Shown here: piece by piece, positions 25,068 through 32,233 of the stretch | Numbering within the stretch: the first letter of the stretch is position 1 | Layout: every line of letters starts with the position of its first letter | Source of the DNA: Paenibacillus sp. USDA918EY | GTDB taxonomy: Bacteria > Bacillota > Bacilli > Paenibacillales > Paenibacillaceae | Assembly: GCF_009870825.1 (NCBI RefSeq) | Contig: NZ_WTWY01000012.1 | Coordinates: 1-64,000 of the forward strand | DNA length: 64,000 nt | Direction: 5' to 3' | Notes under the pieces: generated by a model | Databases searched by the model: none | Seen by the model: only the letters and a program-made list of their open reading frames with translations | What the model was told of the DNA's origin: nothing | Made by a program: the position numbers and the translations under genes

Positions 25068-25547
25068 ATGGCAAATTTTACGCTTGAGGAAAAAGACGGC
25101 TTTACCGTTTTGGGCATTGGAACGGAGCTTAAAAGCCATTACACGGACTATGCCGGCATAAACAAGGAAAAAGCAGACTTTTGGTCGGCCGTCGAACAAG
25201 ACGGAAGACTGGACACTTTAAAATCCATCGCCGCAAATGAATACATTTTTGCCGTGAACGAAGCGGTGAATAACAAGATGATGTATTATGCCGGCGTCAT
25301 GACGGAGGCATCGCTACCCGAAGCATCGAGAATCATTCAATTCCCGAAGGGAGAATACCTCGTGGTTAAAGGGGAAGCGAAGACTTCCGAAGAGTTGAGT
25401 AACACGCTTGCCGGCATCGCCTTTGGCCAAGTGCTGCCTGAAGCAAAGGATTTTGCCTATGTCGGCGGGCCAAATGCAACGGTTGAGATGGGGCAGCGAA
25501 ACGGCGACGTCGTTGGCGAAATGTGGATTCCCGTGGTTAGAAAATAA
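25068..25547 (+). CDS. GyrI-like effector-binding domain protein
   Basis: A 159-residue stand-alone GyrI-like/AraC effector-binding domain. It starts ANFTLEEKDGFTVLGIGTEL, has the middle segment IIQFPKGEYLVVKGE and ends VGEMWIPV, the usual pattern. Such proteins bind amphipathic drugs or hydrolyse some cyclopropanoid toxins (family knowledge), and they may confer tolerance. ATG 25068 with GGAAGG at about seven bases is preferred to TTG 25062. A terminator at 25569 follows. Divergent from the WYL regulator. Confidence 0.8.
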   Translation: MANFTLEEKDGFTVLGIGTELKSHYTDYAGINKEKADFWSAVEQDGRLDTLKSIAANEYIFAVNEAVNNKMMYYAGVMTEASLPEASRIIQFPKGEYLVVKGEAKTSEELSNTLAGIAFGQVLPEAKDFAYVGGPNATVEMGQRNGDVVGEMWIPVVRK

Positions 25548-25568
25548 AGAAATACTGCGGTTACGAAC

Positions 25569-25612
25569 GAACAGCACCTCTCCAACCAATTCGAGGGTGC
25601 TGTTCCTTTTTT
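25569..25612 (+). terminator. Terminator after GyrI-like gene
   Basis: GAACAGCACC and GGGTGCTGTTC pair, followed by CTTTTTTT. Confidence 0.8.
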
Positions 25613-25662
25613 TCAACGGATTTACGCATGGAATTTTCTGAATTGTTAGCTGCTCGCTCTCG

Positions 25663-26334
25663 TTATTCATTCGTTAACATGCCTGCAAGTTTATTCAGCG
25701 CGTTGGGCTGCAGAATGCGATAGTGACGCCCATCCTTTTGCAAATATCCCTTATCGCAAAACTGCGCAAGCACATATAGCAAATGGCGGTAGGTGACGCC
25801 TAAAAAATCACAGACGGTGACGTGCTTCTCCTTATACATCTCTCCATCGGCCGTTTGCAAAATAAAGTCTGCAAGCCGGTTTTCAAGCGGGAAAGAGCGG
25901 CTTTGCGCATACTTTGCAGCCATTTGCGTCGATTTGATGCTTAAAAACTTGGCAAGTTCGCGCAGAAACTTCGCGTCCTCCAGCATTTTTGTGCGGCAAG
26001 CATGAAAAGGGATCGCAATACAAACGGTTTCGGTAGAAGTTTGAATCCCTTTGGAATAATAAGTCTGATTTAATAATTCCATTTCCCCGATATAATCCAT
26101 CGGCTGAACGAAGTTTAATAAGGAAACCTTTCCGTTATGATGCGTCACATAAATTTTCGCTTTACCTTCTATGACGTAAAACAAAAAATCCGGCCGCTTG
26201 CCTTCCTGAATGATCCATTCATCGCGTTCATATTTATGCACTTCCATAAACTCTTCGATCGGAAAAGAAAATAAATGCCCAATCGAAGCTTCCTCCAAAT
26301 AACGCTGCCTTTTCTCGCTTCTGTAAATTTCCAT
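25663..26334 (-). CDS. Crp/Fnr-family regulator, YeiL-like
   Basis: A 223-residue regulator with a cyclic-nucleotide-binding fold (IQEGKRPDFLFYVIEGKAKIYV...GKVSLLNFVQPMDYIGEMELL) and a C-terminal HTH (VTVCDFLGVTYRHLLYVLAQFCDKGYL). The domain lacks the Fnr cysteine cluster. It resembles E. coli YeiL. ATG 26334 with GGAG at six bases is preferred to 26346. It is divergent from an MFS transporter gene (26415), and a 14-base palindrome lies between (26350-26363). Transport control of that gene is therefore likely. Effector unknown. Confidence 0.83.
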   Translation of the reverse strand: MEIYRSEKRQRYLEEASIGHLFSFPIEEFMEVHKYERDEWIIQEGKRPDFLFYVIEGKAKIYVTHHNGKVSLLNFVQPMDYIGEMELLNQTYYSKGIQTSTETVCIAIPFHACRTKMLEDAKFLRELAKFLSIKSTQMAAKYAQSRSFPLENRLADFILQTADGEMYKEKHVTVCDFLGVTYRHLLYVLAQFCDKGYLQKDGRHYRILQPNALNKLAGMLTNE

Positions 26335-26349
26335 AACCCGCTCCAAAAG

Positions 26350-26363
26350 ATGAGATATCTCAT
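26350..26363. promoter_or_regulatory. Perfect palindrome, candidate Crp/Fnr operator
   Basis: ATGAGATATCTCAT is a perfect 14-base palindrome between the divergent regulator and MFS genes. The TGAG-N4-CTCA pattern resembles Crp/Fnr-family half-sites. Confidence 0.5.
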
Positions 26364-26414
26364 ATTATTGTACGACTCTCCATGATAAGATGCAAAACAT
26401 TGGAGGGAATAAAA

Positions 26415-27593
26415 ATGAATTCGCAACGTTGGATGAGCAGACAGTTTTTTAGTTTCTTCATCACTTGGGGGATTTTCCTCCCCTTTTGGACGGGATGGAT
26501 GATTCATACCAAAGGAATTTCGGTTTCGCAAGCCAGTTTGATTATGAGTTTGGGATTGGTGGCGCGAGGCCTTTCTACCTTATTCATTTTTCCGTTTTTA
26601 TCAGGCAAATTCAGCAGCAAAACTTTGCGGACCGGGATGTCCATCGGCACCCTGATCGCCATGTTATGTTATATTCCGGCGAATTCTTTTGCCGGCTTGC
26701 TTGCAGCCACATTGCTGCTGCATTTGTTTTATCCGGCTTTGATGCCTGCATTGGATAGCGCGGCCGGCATCCTGGTACAAAACAAGCAATTAAAACACTA
26801 CGGGAAAAGCCGTTCGTGGGGTTCCATCGGCTTTGTCGTTTCCGGCATGATTTTAACCGTCTTCACGGGAGCGCTGGGAGATCAAGTGATTTTATGGGCG
26901 CTGCTGCTTGGCATGTTGGTGCTCGTTTGTCTTCATTTCATGCGTGCCCCCGTTATTTTAAGCGAAAAACCGCCGGCAAATCGAAGCAAAAAACTCGGCA
27001 TGCTGCAATTGTTTCGCGTTAAACACTTCGGCGTCGTGCTGATGATCGTCATATTGCTGCAAGCGGCGCACGCTTCTTATTACAACTACGGGTATATTTA
27101 TTTGCAGGAAATCCATGCACCCAAATATTTGATCGGCGTCATCATTAACATTGCCGTCATCGCGGAAATCATCTTCTTTCTGATCGCGGACCGGAGCTTT
27201 CAACGATTTTCGGTTGGTTCCTTGTTGGCGTTTGCGGCGCTTGGTTCAACCTTGCGTTGGATACTCGTCTTTGCCTTTCCGAACGTGGTCGTCTTCTGTA
27301 TCTCGCAAGCGTTGCATGCCTGCTCTTTTGCGATGGGGCATTATGCCTTTATGAAATACTTGTTTAAAAATATGCCTCCTGCGCAAATTCCGAATGCTCA
27401 AGGCATGTATTCCGCGCTTGCACTGAGCTGGAGCACGGCGATCTTTACGATTTTCGGCGGTTATTTGTACGAAATCGAGCCAAGATACGCTTTTATCGGG
27501 ATGATTGTTTGTACTATTCCTTCAATGCTGCTTGCCCTCGTTTACCGGAAATTAGACCATCAAGCGGGTGAACAAATGGAGACAAACAAGTGA
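26415..27593 (+). CDS. MFS transporter, HcaT/phenylpropionate permease-like
   Basis: A 392-residue twelve-helix transporter of the MFS_1-like/PPP group: it begins WMSRQFFSFFITWGIFLPFWTGWMI, a pattern seen in HcaT and YcaD-like proteins, and contains YGKSRSWGSIGFVVSGM, typical of that branch. Substrate may be an aromatic acid or sugar. ATG 26415 follows GGAGGG at seven bases; the in-frame 26382 start has none. It is divergent from the YeiL-like regulator and ends at a bidirectional terminator. Confidence 0.8.
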   Translation: MNSQRWMSRQFFSFFITWGIFLPFWTGWMIHTKGISVSQASLIMSLGLVARGLSTLFIFPFLSGKFSSKTLRTGMSIGTLIAMLCYIPANSFAGLLAATLLLHLFYPALMPALDSAAGILVQNKQLKHYGKSRSWGSIGFVVSGMILTVFTGALGDQVILWALLLGMLVLVCLHFMRAPVILSEKPPANRSKKLGMLQLFRVKHFGVVLMIVILLQAAHASYYNYGYIYLQEIHAPKYLIGVIINIAVIAEIIFFLIADRSFQRFSVGSLLAFAALGSTLRWILVFAFPNVVVFCISQALHACSFAMGHYAFMKYLFKNMPPAQIPNAQGMYSALALSWSTAIFTIFGGYLYEIEPRYAFIGMIVCTIPSMLLALVYRKLDHQAGEQMETNK

Positions 27594-27700
27594 TCAATAA
27601 AAAGGTAAAGCAGCGCGATTAAACGAGCATGCCACCGGCCCAAATTTTTAAATGCAGGACGTAAACAACCACCATCAAGGGTATAAAAGGATCTTAAACC

Positions 27701-27741
27701 AAAAAAGTCGGCTCGTTAATAAACGAATCCGGCTTTTTTGA
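27701..27741. terminator. Bidirectional terminator
   Basis: AAAAAAGTCGGCTCGTT pairs with AACGAATCCGGCTTTTTT with one mismatch, symmetric for the convergent MFS and flavin reductase genes. Confidence 0.8.
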
Positions 27742-27759
27742 TTTTGATGCAGCTCCATC

Positions 27760-28404
27760 TTAGCTCAAGGCTCGCGAACCTTCCTCGCGGGATGGCGGAC
27801 CGAATACCGGTGCCAATCTGGAGGGATGCAGTTTACCGCTTAATCCGAAATATTCACAGAAGTTCATAATCAGCGGGCTCCATTTTTCAGGATCAATGTA
27901 ATTTTTCTCCCCCGTCATTAACAGCTTTTCATCAATATGCACTCTGGTGACGGCTACCTCGATCGAGACCAGACTGCTGGGTTCACCGAAATCATGTACT
28001 TTAATGAGAGAGGCCTCTAACTGAACGGGACATTCCGCCACGCGGGGTGCTTTGACCAAATCGGAAGGCTCCGGGGTGAGTCCGGCCGTGCCGAACTTAT
28101 CGGATTCGTAGCTGTATCCCCGCTGCATTTTGGTCTCGGGCACAGGATTTGCGCCGGTAAGCAAAGCCAGTTTGTCGACGGCGCCAACAAGATCCGCCGA
28201 TGGAAGATTCAAGACGCACTCTTGCTCACGGATAAGATTTTGCACCGTTTTCGATTTGCGGCTCATTCCGAGCATGCAAGACTGATTTAACCACCATGCG
28301 GAGGACATGGGTGCCAAATTAGCGGAACCGTCTTCGTTTAATGTGCTTATGAGAACGACAGGAGTTCCAAAGTAAAGAATTTTAGGCTCTATAACTTTAT
28401 GCAT
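27760..28404 (-). CDS. Flavin reductase-like FMN-binding protein
   Basis: A 214-residue split-barrel protein of the flavin reductase-like family (LYFGTPVVLISTLNEDGSANLAPMSSAWWL at the start; KTVQNLIREQECVLNLP). Members bind FMN and reduce flavins with NAD(P)H or serve oxygenase partners. The N-terminal ~180 residues cover the domain; the tail (PSRLAPVFGPPSREE) is a usual extension. GGAGC lies about ten bases before ATG 28404. It appears monocistronic and shares a terminator with the MFS gene. Confidence 0.82.
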   Translation of the reverse strand: MHKVIEPKILYFGTPVVLISTLNEDGSANLAPMSSAWWLNQSCMLGMSRKSKTVQNLIREQECVLNLPSADLVGAVDKLALLTGANPVPETKMQRGYSYESDKFGTAGLTPEPSDLVKAPRVAECPVQLEASLIKVHDFGEPSSLVSIEVAVTRVHIDEKLLMTGEKNYIDPEKWSPLIMNFCEYFGLSGKLHPSRLAPVFGPPSREEGSRALS

Positions 28405-28763
28405 TTCAAACGACGCTCCTTCTCTTGAAATGATTTCTTATGGTTCATCATGCGAGATCGGCAACCCGTTGTTGTCTTCAAGAGTATAACACGCATATTT
28501 ATGCCTGATTGGCTTTCGCGAATATGACCGCAAGATAAAGATATTGTGGAGGACCCATACTTGACGAAATGAAAATTGGGCTAGGCATATTCCGCCTAAC
28601 CCTTGTGCTAACCCTTCTTGAAATCACGCCATGTACTTTAGAATTTTATGTAGGTCGAGTTTATGATAAAGCTGGTGATCATGATACAAAAAGAAACGAC
28701 TGCCGTTTAATGGGGCCGTTTCTTTACGGGATTTCTCTAAGCAGGAAAAGGTAAGCTCTTTAT
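28405..28763. other. Intergenic region with two hairpins
   Basis: No convincing gene. GGGCTAGGC/GCCTAACCC (28578-28602, one mismatch) and AAAGAAACG/CGTTTCTTT (28690-28725) form hairpins; the second looks like a terminator. A 61-codon frame at 28569 spans them but has no ribosome site and is cut by the hairpins. Confidence 0.4.
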
Positions 28764-28904
28764 TCAGCAGCTTTTTCCGCCGTTTTTACCAGGGTTCATC
28801 GGTTTGTTCCCATCGACTTCTGTCAGCTTCTCACCGAATTGATCCAGCCGTCCCGGCGAAGAGGCAGGTCCGTCGTTTTTCGGCTTGTTGTTTCTTCCAG
28901 TCAT
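28764..28904 (-). CDS. Small basic Gly/Pro/Asn-rich protein, possibly spore-related
   Basis: A 46-residue frame starting MTGRNNKPKNDGPASS and ending KPMNPGKNGGKSC. It is hydrophilic, rich in Lys, Asn, Gly and Pro, without a membrane segment. GGGGGTG lies eight bases before ATG 28904; the longer in-frame start at 29012 has no ribosome site. The composition recalls minor small acid-soluble spore proteins, but no exact family was recognised. A hairpin lies beyond the stop (28690-28725). Considered probable because of the start signal and compositional bias. Confidence 0.45.
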   Translation of the reverse strand: MTGRNNKPKNDGPASSPGRLDQFGEKLTEVDGNKPMNPGKNGGKSC

Positions 28905-29217
28905 TTGACGTTCACCCCCATACATAACTTGTGCGCCTGACCTTGTTTTCATACCCTGGCGCTGAATCCAGATATCGACAATTCTTCTCTTGGTTATCTT
29001 TCTGTCGTTCACAAGCGTAAAGACTCATTCACCATTTACGGATAGCGATCATAAAAGAAACCAGCGCGGCGATGGATGAAAACGTTCTTACATATTTTTT
29101 GGTTATGCATCATGTGATTCAATGTTCACGGAAGAGGTTAATGTTGTACAATAAAATCAACCATATATTTCCTGTGTTTTCAATATAAACATACAAATTT
29201 TATGGAGGTTTCCGTGT
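28905..29217 (+). other. Upstream region of the secreted helveticin-like gene
   Basis: No gene is supported. A cre-like box TGAAAACGTTCTTA lies at 29077-29090 (one deviation at the end), which suggests CcpA control. A TACAAT near 29147-29152 might be a -10 box but its -35 is poor. Confidence 0.35.
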
Positions 29218-30174
29218 ATGAAAAGTTTTTATCCACGAAAAAAGGGATTCGCCTTATTTGCAATCCTTCTTCTCTGTGCGTCCATGTTCATCCCCGCGAT
29301 AGCCAGTGCAGCCTATTACAACACCTACACCACCGTCGCCACGCTGGGCAATGCAAATGACTGCAACGCCGCTCAGGGATTTGCTGTGGGATCTACCTAC
29401 GTCTATTCTGTGAAAGTCAACACTGAGAATACTAAGGCAGTCATTTATCGGACCAAAATGAGCGATGGAACCACGACGCTTATGACGAACGGGGATACAG
29501 GGAAAACTTTCGCTACCTACCTCGGCCACGCCAATGATGTCGCCCTCAGTACAATCGACGGGAATTATTATATGTTTATCGTCACCATGAACTCCGGCAA
29601 TATGAGTCTCGTAAAACTGAAGTATGTCGGAACGACATATTATAAAGTCGGCAGCTATGCCATCAAATACGATCATGCGGATAAGGCCATGTCGGGTGTG
29701 AAAATTACCGGCAAAGACGCAAACAAGATATACTTTTTATTCAAAACCGGACGGACCTTTTACAAGGGATCGCTCCCCCTGACCGCAAACAGTGGAACCA
29801 TTGATTTATCCAGCGGCTTCACTTTAAATGTTGAAGATGCACGGGTCAACGGCAGCACCGTGCCTAACATCACGTCATATGCATTCCAAGGTTTCGGTTA
29901 TTATAACAATACCATTTATGTTCCAATGACATACAAAAACGTCAGCATTGTACTTGTGTATCGAAATATCTCTACCGCTTCAGGCACAATACGCGCAGAT
30001 GACAATCTATCATTCCGTGTTACGTCCTCTGCCTACCCTGACCTTTTTGAAATCGAGGGCGTTGGGATCGCGGACGGGGATAAACTCTGGTTCAACACCA
30101 ACCGAAGAACACAACCTGGTGATACGGCTCACGACGGAGTGCACTATTTCAACGATTACAGCGCCTCCGAATAA
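29218..30174 (+). CDS. Secreted protein, helveticin J family-like
   Basis: A 318-residue exported protein. The signal peptide spans about residues 1-31 (KKGFALFAILLLCASMF...ASA|A). The mature part has repeated beta-rich blocks such as GHANDVALSTIDGNYYMFIV and MNSGNMSLVKLKYVG, the pattern seen in class III bacteriocins of the helveticin J family and in related beta-propeller-like proteins. Whether it kills other bacteria or serves another role is unknown. GGAGG precedes ATG 29218 by eight to nine bases, a cre-like box lies at 29077, and a strong terminator follows at 30184. No immunity gene is next to it. Family assignment rests on recalled motif pattern only. Confidence 0.55.
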   Translation: MKSFYPRKKGFALFAILLLCASMFIPAIASAAYYNTYTTVATLGNANDCNAAQGFAVGSTYVYSVKVNTENTKAVIYRTKMSDGTTTLMTNGDTGKTFATYLGHANDVALSTIDGNYYMFIVTMNSGNMSLVKLKYVGTTYYKVGSYAIKYDHADKAMSGVKITGKDANKIYFLFKTGRTFYKGSLPLTANSGTIDLSSGFTLNVEDARVNGSTVPNITSYAFQGFGYYNNTIYVPMTYKNVSIVLVYRNISTASGTIRADDNLSFRVTSSAYPDLFEIEGVGIADGDKLWFNTNRRTQPGDTAHDGVHYFNDYSASE

Positions 30175-30183
30175 TGGAATATA

Positions 30184-30224
30184 AAAACCCTTCAATCTCT
30201 TGCTGAAAGGGATTGAAGGGTTTT
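30184..30224. terminator. Strong bidirectional terminator
   Basis: AAAACCCTTCAATC and GATTGAAGGGTTTT are perfectly complementary (14 bases), between two convergent genes. Confidence 0.85.
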
Positions 30225-30248
30225 AGATACGGTACATTCGAATTGAAG

Positions 30249-31010
30249 TTATTCAATTGTGCTTTTTGTGGCTTTATACATATTTTCTACATATTGGTCG
30301 ATTTCGTCGCGTGACATGCGTAAGCGGTTCGCGGAAGAACCATATCCAATTTCCTTTTGCCCCTCCTCTAATCCTTTGAAAATTCCATCGGTGAAGGCAT
30401 CCAATGGTTCTCCCTGGACATGCAACCCCGCTCCGCCTAAATTCGTATTCACTGCCGGAGGAGCGACCTCAATGACTTCTACAGACGTTTCGGAAAGTTG
30501 GTGTCTTAGGCTCACTGTAAATGAATGAAGCGCCGCTTTGGAAGCCGAGTAGATCGGAGCAATCGCAAACGGCGTAAAAGCCAACCCGGATGTCACGTTA
30601 ATGATCGTCGCCTCTTCTTTTGTAGCAAAAAATGGAGCGAACAGCATAACGAGATGGAAAGGCGCTTCAATGTTGGTTGTGATTTCTTTTCGGAAATAAC
30701 TCCAATTCTGCTTCGCATCTGATTTTAATACATTAAATCGTTGTTGGATGCCTGCGTTGTTAACCAGCACATTCACTTCCGGATAGTTTGCCGTTGCCCA
30801 GTCAAACAACGCTATGCGTTCGGATTCAATATCCAGATCACAGACACGGGTAATAAGGTTAGGGAATTTTTCTTTCGCTTCTTGGAGTACATGTTCGCGC
30901 CGGCCGCAAATAATGACTTTATTCCCGGCCTTGATAAAGCGTTCGGCAAAAGCCAGCCCGATTCCGGAACCGCCTCCGGTAATGAGGATCGTGTTTCCCG
31001 AAAGTTTCAT
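30249..31010 (-). CDS. Short-chain dehydrogenase, DltE-like
   Basis: A 253-residue SDR. The NAD(P)-binding TGGGSGIG (residues 11-18), NNAG (about 87-90) and catalytic YSASK with upstream Ser (NVTSG) are all present. It resembles DltE-type oxidoreductases of Bacillales, whose substrate is not established. It starts one base after the stop codon of the MerR gene; the ribosome site (GAGGA) lies inside that gene, so the two are translationally coupled. Transcription is from the MerR-type promoter at 31463. Confidence 0.88.
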   Translation of the reverse strand: MKLSGNTILITGGGSGIGLAFAERFIKAGNKVIICGRREHVLQEAKEKFPNLITRVCDLDIESERIALFDWATANYPEVNVLVNNAGIQQRFNVLKSDAKQNWSYFRKEITTNIEAPFHLVMLFAPFFATKEEATIINVTSGLAFTPFAIAPIYSASKAALHSFTVSLRHQLSETSVEVIEVAPPAVNTNLGGAGLHVQGEPLDAFTDGIFKGLEEGQKEIGYGSSANRLRMSRDEIDQYVENMYKATKSTIE

Positions 31011-31011
31011 G

Positions 31012-31422
31012 CTAATTCCTCTTTTCGATTATTTTTTCAGTTTGTCTTGCTTCTTTCCTTTTCTCGATACGTTTGATGTAGCGTGTGATTTTAACGTCAA
31101 TTCCTTTTAAGGCTTCTTGCATTAACGACATTTCAGCTTGTACCGCTTGTTTGTGATTTTTCAACATTTCAAGCCGGAGTTCGGTGGTGTCATCGCCTTC
31201 CACGACCCAATCCACATATTGCTTGATATCATTTATTGACATGTGCGTGTTTTTTAAATAAATGATGATCTCGAGGAGCGTCATTTGGTCTTCTGAAAAC
31301 AACCGCCTCCCCGCTTCATCACGCTCGATTAATGGCAGCAGACCTTTTTTTTCATAATAACGTAACGTTGATTCCGGAATATTGAATTTGGCTGAAGCTT
31401 CGCTAATGGAACAATATTTCAT
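31012..31422 (-). CDS. MerR-family transcriptional regulator
   Basis: A 136-residue regulator with a MerR HTH (SISEASAKFNIPESTLRYYEKKGLLP), wing and a long dimerisation coiled coil (LRLEMLKNHKQAVQAEMSLMQEALKGI). No Cys-rich metal-binding loop is present, so the signal is probably organic or redox. The gene lies immediately upstream of the SDR gene and both are read from a promoter with 19-base spacer and a perfect 22-base palindrome. It therefore likely activates its own operon. Confidence 0.88.
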   Translation of the reverse strand: MKYCSISEASAKFNIPESTLRYYEKKGLLPLIERDEAGRRLFSEDQMTLLEIIIYLKNTHMSINDIKQYVDWVVEGDDTTELRLEMLKNHKQAVQAEMSLMQEALKGIDVKITRYIKRIEKRKEARQTEKIIEKRN

Positions 31423-31462
31423 CTGGAGGCCTCCATTTTTTTCTTAACGTGTCGACAGGAAT

Positions 31463-31493
31463 ATGATACGACTTAAACCATGGTTTAAGTCAA
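31463..31493 (-). promoter_or_regulatory. MerR-regulated promoter with perfect palindrome
   Basis: Minus strand TTGACT (31493-31488), 19-base spacer, TATCAT (31468-31463). A perfect 22-base palindrome GACTTAAACC/GGTTTAAGTC with centre AT (31470-31491) fills the spacer and part of the -35 box. This is the classic layout of a MerR-activated promoter. Confidence 0.8.
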
Positions 31494-31596
31494 CAGAAAA
31501 AGAAAAAACCTCTTAATCCGTGAAGTTTACATTTAAAGCCTTTTCAGTCAATTAGGTTTATAGTATGCTTGCCTTATAGCGAAGGGGAGGGAATCT

Positions 31597-32091
31597 ATGA
31601 TGAAACAACTGATCTTCGGAGATGCCAAACATGAGCTCGCTACTACGCGCCGCGTATTGGAGCGCCTGCCTGATGAACACATGAACTGGAGACCGCACGA
31701 CAAATCGATGACCTTGGGCGGGTTGGCGACGCACCTGATCAATCTGCTGAACTGGCAAGTCGCAATTTTTCTTTCCGCGGAATTAGATCTTTCGACCGTG
31801 CCGTCTCGGCGGGAAGCTTTGGAAAGACGCGAAGACGTGCTGGAGGAGTTCGACGCGAACGTCGTCAAGCTTGAAAAGCTGTTAGACGAATGCGACGAGA
31901 ATGCGCTCGGCGAGGAATGGACTTTGCGGCATGGCGACCATATCATCCTCCGCCAACCTCGGGCGATCGCGCTTCGCACCTTCGGAATAAGCCACATGGT
32001 TCACCATCGGGCACAGCTTGGGGTTTATTACCGGCTTCTTGATATTCCGGTGCCGGGGATGTACGGTCCCTCCGCCGACGAGCAAAGCTAG
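31597..32091 (+). CDS. DinB-family protein
   Basis: A 164-residue DinB-fold protein (DAKHELATTRRVLERLPDEHMNWRPHDKSMTLGGLATHL). The three presumed metal ligands are the His in LATHLI and two in ISHMVHHRAQLGVYYRLL. GGGAGGG lies five to six bases before ATG 31597. It ends in PVPGMYGPSADE, typical for the family. Such proteins are damage- or stress-associated in Bacillales; no reaction is known. It stands alone and ends at the terminator at 32167. Confidence 0.82.
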   Translation: MMKQLIFGDAKHELATTRRVLERLPDEHMNWRPHDKSMTLGGLATHLINLLNWQVAIFLSAELDLSTVPSRREALERREDVLEEFDANVVKLEKLLDECDENALGEEWTLRHGDHIILRQPRAIALRTFGISHMVHHRAQLGVYYRLLDIPVPGMYGPSADEQS

Positions 32092-32166
32092 TAAATTGGG
32101 TTGTGCATAAAACTCGCAGGGCAAAAGGCGAATATGCCAATATGCCGCCTTATAGGTGAATAAAAC

Positions 32167-32210
32167 AGGGGCCACTTTTTCAAGACAGAGATCTTGAAGG
32201 AGTGGCCCCT
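32167..32210. terminator. Terminator between DinB and surface protein genes
   Basis: GGGGCCACT...AGTGGCCCC with an inner CAAG/CTTG stem; it may serve both convergent genes. Confidence 0.65.
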
Positions 32211-32233
32211 TCCGATTAGATCAAAGCACCCTA

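Noticed and set aside
28569..28754. 61-codon plus frame
   Set aside because: Covers two hairpins including a probable terminator; no ribosome site.
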